From Sipunculus nudus (Eukaryota; Annelida; Sipuncula; Golfingiida; Sipunculidae), in NCBI GenBank assembly GCA_026874595.1, contig CM049307.1, positions 5,355,579-5,419,578 on the forward strand: 64,000 nt of DNA, in the 5' to 3' direction. The position numbers were made by a program, and so were the translations under genes. How positions within the stretch are numbered: position 1 is the first letter of the stretch; every line of letters begins with the position of its first letter. This document shows positions 57,127-64,000 of this stretch, piece by piece. The notes beneath the pieces were generated by a model. It was not told the DNA's origin and ran no database searches. It saw only the letters and a list, made by a program, of their open reading frames with translations.

Positions 57127-57416
57127 CTGAAAACAAAGAAACGAAGTGTTGAGGCAATGTTGGCCTTTCATAGCTCCTGAAGCACAAACGACTCCTGTTC
57201 CAAACAAGCGATCTTGATCATTTGGTGGCACAAGTGTTGTTCATGTAATTTAGATAGCAGCCAATTTTAAAAGAGTTACTGTGCTAGGCCTATTTTTTTT
57301 AAACAGTTAGCTTTAAATTATACTTCCTTCTGCAAAGTCAGTGTTTTCAAGAATTAGTGCATGCAGACTAGAAGCAAATCTTTATTAGTGATAATTACCA
57401 GCACATCCTTTCTGGT

Positions 57417-60400
57417 TCAATTGCGGTTGTATGGGTGGTATCCACCATGGCTTCCACCACGCTTGCTTTTGCCGTACCCTCCCTGCTGCTGGCCTGAAGA
57501 AAGCAGAAAAAGCAACAGTTACTTCACTGACAGTATAACTAGTGCAGAAGGAAGCCCCCTAATACAATTTTGCGTACACAACAATTTTGCCACCCTCTGA
57601 TCACAGCCACCAATGCAACAAACGTACTTGAAATTTATTCACAACAGGTCAGAAAACATCTGCTTCACAGGAGGATGCAAAGAAAAGGAAATTCTCCTGG
57701 AAACCAAAAGTAGAGTGAGAATTACATTAAATTGCAGTGCAGTAAAATGCAATCACAGCTAAATTCCTTTATGATTCACCACACCTTAACAATTTTAACC
57801 ACACCTTAACAATTTTATGAGCAGTATTACTTTGGCAGCTGGTTCAAAATTTGTATGATAACTACACTCCCATTATCATTATTTTACTAATATAGACACA
57901 CAAGCACATAATTTAAACAACCCAACACCGTATTATATTGCTAAGAGTGATAGCAGGCAACCAAAGCAAGAAAGGTGATAGGAAGGGCAAAGGCATAGAA
58001 AACAACAGGTGAAGGAAAAGCAATTGTGAGAAAAGATTTCCACCAAAAAAAGACACTTAATCTAGCCACTACTCTGCAGAACAAACCTTGCAAAATCTTA
58101 TGGTAGAAACCATGCCCTAATTTTTAGATCTTAAGAATCTTGAGTCATCTGTGGTATTAATTCAGATGCAAAAACCACCCATGGGTTTAATTTTTCAGAT
58201 GTTTACAAGTGTCAACAGGGACATGGTTTCTGACCATGGTATGGAAGTTGAGCCCCATTCCTTATAGGGGAGGCCCATGCACATCTACAATGAGTTGTGA
58301 ACAAGAGGCCGGGTGTGGCTCAACTTACCTCCCTGGTCGCCATAGCCCCAGTTGCTGCCGTCATAACCTTTATGGAGGAAACAAAAAGGCAAGTGTCAGA
58401 ATAATGCCCAGCACAAATGTGGTCACAACTACTCTCCCATACCAAAGTATATCAGGGGCCTACCCTGACTCAACTCCCAAAAGAAACTTTTCATCACCTG
58501 GGTGGTTTTCTTCCAAATTTCTACCTTCAGTCTCAGAATACTGAAGTGACCTGCATCAAAGCCATGCAATCCCTACATAAATTGTTGTAAATTATACCAG
58601 GCAAGGCATAACATCAAACATGCCTAATAAAAAAGACAGTCAGCCTTGTCCCATGCTCGCTCATATTCCCAAAAAATTTTGAAGGGGACATTCAACTTTT
58701 GATTAGGATTCCCCATGGCAATTCTTATGGAGAAGCTAGTTCCACAACATGAACACTAGCCAGTCCAAATAAGAGGGTCAGCAGAAAAAGGAAAATAAGC
58801 AAGGGATCTGAATAAACTATATTTACCCCCGTCAGCCTCTGCACTGGCTACAAAGGGTCAACAAAAATGTGGGTCAATTGTGAAGTATTGATAGTTTTGT
58901 TAATGATTTACTGAAGACAACTTAAGTCTTGTAAAAGATTAAACACATTTGGTACTGATTCATTTAGATAGTTGTTTACATTGTCGTCATTACACAAAAT
59001 ATCAATTTTATTACACTAATCATTACATTCTTCATAATAATTGTCAATTTTAATACAAACAATTTAAATGCAATGATTATATTAACTTACCACCATATCC
59101 ACCACCGTATCCACCTCCATAGTTGTAACTCTGGTCATAGCCACCATATCCACCGTAATTGCCGTACCCTTGGTTGTAGTTTCCATATCCCTGGTTGTAG
59201 TCATATCCACTGCCGTAGTTGCCATAACCTTGGTTGTAGTCGTAACCACTCCCATAGTTGTTATAACCACCTTGGCCTCCCCAACCACTGTTGCCACCCT
59301 GGTTATATCCACCTACAGAAAGCAGCAATATACAGTAATATAATTAACAAAGACAAGGCATGAAACAGCAACATCCAAGAGTCATGGGTGTTGACCAGAT
59401 GTACAAATAAAATTTTACAACTCCCAAGACAAGATTTTTTATTCATTAATTGGAGAGCCACTAATATTTTTGAGTATAAAACTTCTTGCCCCAATGGTGT
59501 CCACATGATTTTTTAAAAAATACTGTCCATGTTATTTCCCTACCATTATTTAGATTGCTTATTAATTACCAATACACAAAGTCATTACACACTTGAAGAT
59601 AATCACTTCTCACTTCAGGACTGAAACAGACATTAAATCTTCACAAGCAATTACCTCTTCCCCGTCCTCTTCCTCCTCCACGTCCAAATCCACCACGGCC
59701 GCCAAATCCACCACCAAAACCACCACGTCCACCACCTTGCTGCTCTTTTGGTGTGGCTTTCTTCACATCAACCTACAGTAGCAAGAGATTGTATGTTAAT
59801 AACTGTTTGAAGGAAACAACTTTGAGACATGCACTGTATGGGTCTTTTATACTTTACCTGCATTACGTACAACAGCTCATTACGGGCTACTTGTACATTA
59901 CCAATGTACTCACAACATGTTAATTTACTCAGAGCGTCAATTGTGCCCTGTGCAAACAGCTTATGGTTAACTCTGTAAAGGAAAGATCTTAATTAATGTA
60001 ATCATACACAATGCAGAAAAAAGTTCACGTTGACAGTAATAAAATGTATAAATATTTGAGCAGTAAGATGGAGCAAAGGAGCAACTGCTGAAACATATGG
60101 CTAACTATTTCATGATATTAGCTTTTGATTTTTTTTTTTTGAATCTTGAGAAGCCCAAAATGTATCACCATGGTGATCTGTGGTTCCCCAGCCTCAAGTA
60201 CCTCATTTTGTGTTCCAATGTCTGCCCTAAGCTCCAGTCAGCTGTAAATGGGAACAAAACACAGGAGATCATTCAACTGGTCACAACGAATATGCTGCAA
60301 AGTAATTAAATGCCTTTATCCAAGCATTTACCAACAATAGGTTTTAGCCCTTAAATGAAACCAGCACAAGCTGTTAGACACCAACTCCATATACAGACAA

Positions 60401-63400
60401 CACTTGGTTCAACCTCATGGCTGATGGCTTTAAGGCAGCTTAAAACAAGACAGGTGGACTTGTCCTTAACCAGAAAGAAGAAGAAAACTGGTGTGATATG
60501 TCGGATGCCATGACACCAACCATCTTAAACTCTTAACAGGATGTTCTTATTTTAATACCTGGAAAGAGATAAACAGAACAAGTATTATGTTAATTAAAGC
60601 CATAACAGCAACTTAAGTGGCCACGAACAATAAATATTTACCTCTTTGTCCTTTCCAGGCAACTTGTGTTTCAAGTTTGAACATGCTGAATCAGCACCAG
60701 AAGCTTCCTCGTATGTGATGAAACAGAAAGCTCTCCTCTGACCCTTTACTTTGTCAAATGGAAGGTCCATTTCTGCAATCTAACAAAGTGAAAACAAAAC
60801 ATGAATATATCTTAAGAGTTGTCTCTCTATTTAAAATGGCAATTTTTTACATGGTATTACCTCCCTCCCCCCTTTTGTGTCATTTGACAGAAGTACATCT
60901 GTACAAATCTCTGGTAACAAACATATCCAGTCTATACAGACTTAAATACTCATAATAATATATAGTATTTATATAGCTCAAGTTCTCAGATGATCTGACT
61001 CACAGCACAATTCACTCACCCATACCCACATACAATTTCATGGAAATCTACCCCCTGTGTCTGACCTAAAAAAATGACACATTAATAACAAAAGCTTGCC
61101 AAAAGAGATGTTTTACAATAAGTTATAAATGACATAAGTGTGGCAGTGTAATAAAATGAATAGTTTTAAATGACAAAAGAGTGTCAGTGTAATAAAATGT
61201 GAATTATAGACTTTTGGGGCTATAAAACAAAAGGAATGTCCACAGAATTCTAAATCACACCTAAATTTCCAGTCAACCATGCCAAGTGTACTAAAGCCCA
61301 GGCCATCAATTTAAATCAAACATGATGCAAGAGTCATCAAAAAGGTGGTAAACAAAAGCTATTTGTCATGTATGAGGTGCTTAACAGGAAGAAAATGAAG
61401 AGGCATGAATTGGCCTTTCATATGCTTCTTAAAATGAGACTTGGCAATATTTTGGACCATCTCTGACCATTCTCACAACAAATTCATAATAAACATCCAT
61501 TAATCCTACAGGAGCTGCAATATGAAACTCTGAAAAACTAGTCTTGTGTATCACCAGCCATGAACTCCTAAAATTGAAATGTTAAGAAATAAAAAATATT
61601 ACAAACCTTTCCAAATTGACCAAAATATGAGCGGACTTCATCCTCCGGCATCTCTGGATCCAAACCTCCAACAAAGATTTTTTTGATTGGTTCTTTGCCT
61701 CCTCTTGCCTTTGCTCTTTTGGGGTCAATATTTTTCCCTCTCAATACATGTGGCTCTGCACTTTGGACAACCTGTCAAAATTGGAGTTCAATTTAAGGAC
61801 ATCACTTAAAATTAGAATTTATGTAACAATACACCTTAAAGTTCGATTTCTGTACTGATAAGGTTGCAAGATTCTAGAAGTTAAGCAAAATTATGGTACT
61901 ATTCATATATGAAATTCTTAACCCCCTTCCCCTTCAAATTAACAGTCATTAGCATGAAGCATTCCTACAATAATGTAGGAAACATCTGAAGAAATAATCA
62001 AGTGTGCTATGATCATACCTTTTTCATACAGCTCCTACCTGGTCTTACAGGCACTTACCGCTTCAACACTGCTAAGGTTGGCGAAGAGCACAAAACCGAA
62101 GCCTCTGGATCGATTCGTCTCGGAGTCCGTTTTTATAACACAATCTACCACGTCACCAAAGCGTGAGAAATATTCCTTCATGTCCTCTGAAACAAAGTGA
62201 GTATTATGTCAGACTCTCACCTTGTCAACACTTGAGGCATCACTAAATATGACAAATCCAAAGCCTCTGGAACGGCCTGTTGTATAGTCGGTCTTTATCG
62301 TGCTATCTACCACTTCTCCGAACTTCCCAAAGTATTCTCTAACGTCCTCTGGAATAATAGAAATCATACACGTTTTGTACGGTCTGCTACTACTGGACGA
62401 AAATGCAAGACTACTACTGATGCATGCTATTTTAGACCACCAAAGAAAGGTGTTAAGTTTTTTAGACAATCCTTTAAAAACATTTATTTAAAATGGCACT
62501 CACTGACTGTCGTCTCCCAGCTCAGGCCTCCAACAAATATTTTTCTGAAAGGAAAGAAAGAGAAATCAACCAGACATTTACTAACTGCATCTGAAACAGG
62601 TTCAGTGCAAAACCTTCACATACGCATAAAACAGTATTTACCTGAATTATATGAAATTATCAAACCCAAATTTATTTAACTGCAGCTGGATATTACCCAA
62701 AAGCATCTGGATTTAAGAATCACTAGTCTATCACTTTCAGTAAAAAAAGCAAAAGCTGGCTGCAAGTAAGATTTATTAAAATAAGAAATGTGCTTTTGGA
62801 AATGCCAATACAATGCCAGTGAAACTGCAGAAATTTAAATATCATGTGACAATGTATTACTTGATTCATACAGAGCAGACAAGTTTTCAAATTCTGACAA
62901 GTTAACAGGTTAGATTTCAGACAAGATTGTATTGAAAGAAATCTCATATTTATTAGCACACATGATAAATACTGAAACATTTCCAGTACACGAACACAAG
63001 CCAGCTAATAGTAACATGGATAAAATACACTACTAGTACTAACATTCCCTACAGAAGTCTGTATCCTATACTTCAAAAATTGGATAATTTAGGGAAATAG
63101 CAAGAGATTCTGAACATACTACAAATAGGTTCTTTTTATATTTCAAAAATTATAAAAATCAGAACAAAGAGTGAAAAACTCCCAATTTCCCATTACACAA
63201 CTCAGTTGGCCGGTATGCAGGGTTGCTGTGGGGGGGGGGGGGGCCCACGTGGGGTTGCACAGCGTTTATACTTAAAGCCACATGTATGACTTCTGCATAT
63301 ATTCACGTTAACTACACAAATATTTTTTCACATTTCTGTCATTTTTATGATTCCTCGTGCTAAAGACTGATCTACCCAAGAGCTTTCAAGATGTCCGCCA

Positions 63401-63823
63401 TGCGTCCACCGGGCACAGACAAAGGAGCTCTGCGCACGCGGGGATCACGTGACCCCCACGCACTTCTTAGACCCTTTCTAAAAGGTTTTTACAACTGTTC
63501 TCGAACATCTTAACAAAATTTGTCCTTTTGGTTAAATTGAATTGATAGATGAGTGCTATTAGATGTGGTTTTTCTACCACGATTTAATATTAACACGGGA
63601 CCCTTTTCCATATGGGTTAACCTACATAGCACACTGGTTCACAAATGGCGGATTTTCGAAAACGTTCTTACCGGTCATCATCGTCGTTTTTGCTAGCGTT
63701 GATCTTGTCTCCAGGGTTGCCACTGTCCCCAGCGCCATCACCTGCATCTTGTCCGGAGTAATCGACATGCTGTTCCATTGGCTGTTCAGTGTCTTGTCCT
63801 CCGTTTTCTTGATAGCTGTCCAT
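57417..63823 (-). CDS. hnRNP A/B/D-type protein (HNRNPAB/HNRNPD/HNRNPDL family), spliced
   Basis: Coding exons: 63672-63823, 62504-62544, 62221-62348 or 62059-62186, 61607-61771, 60642-60779, 59655-59772, 59091-59312, 58329-58367, 57417-57493. All join in phase at GT-AG sites and give 359 residues. The start at 63823 has a favourable G at -3 and +4. The N-terminus is acidic and ends [12 protein letters not shown], a family hallmark. RRM1 has IFVGGL (residues 53-58) and RGFGFVIF (92-99). RRM2 has IFVGGL (139-144) and a variant RNP1, [18 protein letters not shown] closes RRM2. The tail is RGG-rich, then [11 protein letters not shown] repeats (prion-like). Such proteins bind AU-rich or UAG-containing RNA in the nucleus and control splicing, stability and export. 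[15 protein letters not shown] is closest to HNRNPDL by memory. The promoter lies near or beyond the window edge. Confidence 0.93.
57494..58328 (-). other. hnRNP intron before the last coding exon
   Basis: No gene or known repeat is seen on either strand. The acceptor TTCTGCTTTCTTCAG and donor GAG|GTAAGT fit consensus. Confidence 0.6.
59858..59972 (-). other. Candidate poison exon in hnRNP intron after RRM2
   Basis: 115 nt with a strong acceptor (CTTTCCTTTACAG) and donor (CAG|GTAAAG). Exon 5 ends in phase 0, so inclusion continues AGT TAA, a stop at the second codon, well upstream of later junctions. Skipping it joins GKDKE to VDVKKATPK, which is the family-like sequence. hnRNP genes often regulate their own level with such exons. 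One of its frames is open throughout but is not reachable in phase. Confidence 0.5.
62059..62186 (-). other. hnRNP exon 3b, second of a mutually exclusive pair
   Basis: 128 nt, 43 codons, starting [20 protein letters not shown] and ending ANLSSVEA. It shares 27 of 43 residues with exon 3a, including RSRGFGFV. Acceptor TTTGTTTCAG, donor GCG|GTAAGT. Only 34 nt separate it from exon 3a. Splicing both exons together places the reader on a TGA within three codons (K-R-T-stop). Confidence 0.9.
62221..62348 (-). other. hnRNP exon 3a, first of a mutually exclusive pair
   Basis: 128 nt, 43 codons with the preceding split base, starting [20 protein letters not shown] and ending SDASSVDK. It includes RNP1 of RRM1. 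Acceptor TTATTCCAG, donor AAG|GTGAGA. It enters in phase 1 and leaves in phase 0, the same as exon 3b. It is closest to the usual vertebrate sequence (TGRSRGFGF context). Confidence 0.9.
62545..63671 (-). other. hnRNP intron 1
   Basis: 1127 nt. It contains a G run (63229-63243), a GC-rich CpG-containing stretch (63395-63475) and the palindromic E-box TCACGTGA at 63445-63452. The last two are compatible with a regulatory role near the promoter, but this is only an inference. Confidence 0.6.
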
Positions 63824-64000
63824 GTCTGTTCGAATTGCAATGTGCTTCTTGCAGATGCGCCGGCAAAATGGACGAGCAAGCGTGATGAGGCATGTGATAT
63901 AGCCACTAAGCTGCGATTGGCTGGCGGTAATTTGAAAACGAGGCCGATTGGGAGGGTTTGCTCGATCACTTGGTGCAATTTTCATAGAATTTACATTTAT

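Noticed and set aside
59073-59363. Plus-strand His/Ser-rich frame and two shifted minus-strand frames
   Set aside because: Antisense or shifted shadows of the Gly/Tyr-rich hnRNP exon 8.
59858-59972. The 38-codon open frame of this segment as part of the main protein
   Set aside because: It cannot be entered in phase from exon 5, and skipping it yields the family-typical junction [13 protein letters not shown].
63824-63985. Longer N-terminus of the hnRNP protein from an upstream in-frame ATG
   Set aside because: The upstream residues do not resemble the family, while the Met at 63823 has a good context and the usual acidic start.

Overview
The window is animal nuclear DNA: spliced genes, AT-rich, TA microsatellites, long homopolymer G runs and a dense load of eukaryotic transposons. 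The mix (Helentron with an endonuclease domain, KDZ, DIRS, Ty3/Gypsy, LINE and hAT remnants, and many short non-autonomous repeats carrying GTCCGTCCG-type starts) suggests an invertebrate, most likely a marine one such as a lophotrochozoan. The species cannot be fixed from the sequence. No bacterial operons, CRISPR arrays or rRNA were seen.

The only clear host gene lies on the minus strand at about 56.8-63.9 kb. It encodes an hnRNP A/B/D-type RNA-binding protein with an acidic N-terminus, two RRMs and a Gly/Arg then Gly/Tyr-rich tail. I could place every coding exon with matching phases; they give a 359-residue protein. The gene carries a tandem pair of 128-nt exons that encode alternative versions of the RNP1-containing part of RRM1, separated by an intron of only 34 nt. 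Including both or neither gives an early stop, so the pair must be spliced in a mutually exclusive way. A further 115-nt exon candidate would act as a poison exon.

The other ~56 kb is mobile-element territory. 1-16.5 kb: mosaic of Helentron-associated short elements, a gag-like remnant, a degraded unnamed transposon-associated gene, and a DIRS-like gag and tyrosine recombinase with an inverted repeat. 18-21.2 kb: LINE tail, tandem repeats and a GCGAGTCG minisatellite. 21.6-27.3 kb: a near full-length but stop-ridden Ty3/Gypsy element with both LTRs, a tRNA-Leu-type primer site and a polypurine tract. 27.97-28.37 kb: an hAT-type miniature element with an exact 8-bp target duplication. 29.0-32.7 kb: a compound region with a cysteine-rich integrase tail, two oppositely oriented Ulp1-like proteases and a KDZ transposase piece, punctuated by clusters of the palindrome CCCATCGGCCGATGGG. 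33.8-40.0 kb: an autonomous Helentron (OTU, Rep, helicase, endonuclease), broken by stops and by a short element inserted exactly next to its HUH motif. 41.8-56.1 kb: more Helentron-like short elements, a TTAA-flanked 1.8-kb element and a LINE remnant.

Several short repeat families share one end design: a 5' terminal sequence that can fold back, its inverted copy near the 3' end, then a hairpin, then CTAG or CTTG before TT. This is the layout known for Helentron-derived non-autonomous elements (HINEs). I call them HINE-A (GTATCCGCC), HINE-B (AGCCCTCAGCC), HINE-C (TAGCTCAGCTGA) and HINE-D (TATGCCCCCGCC). These names are mine.
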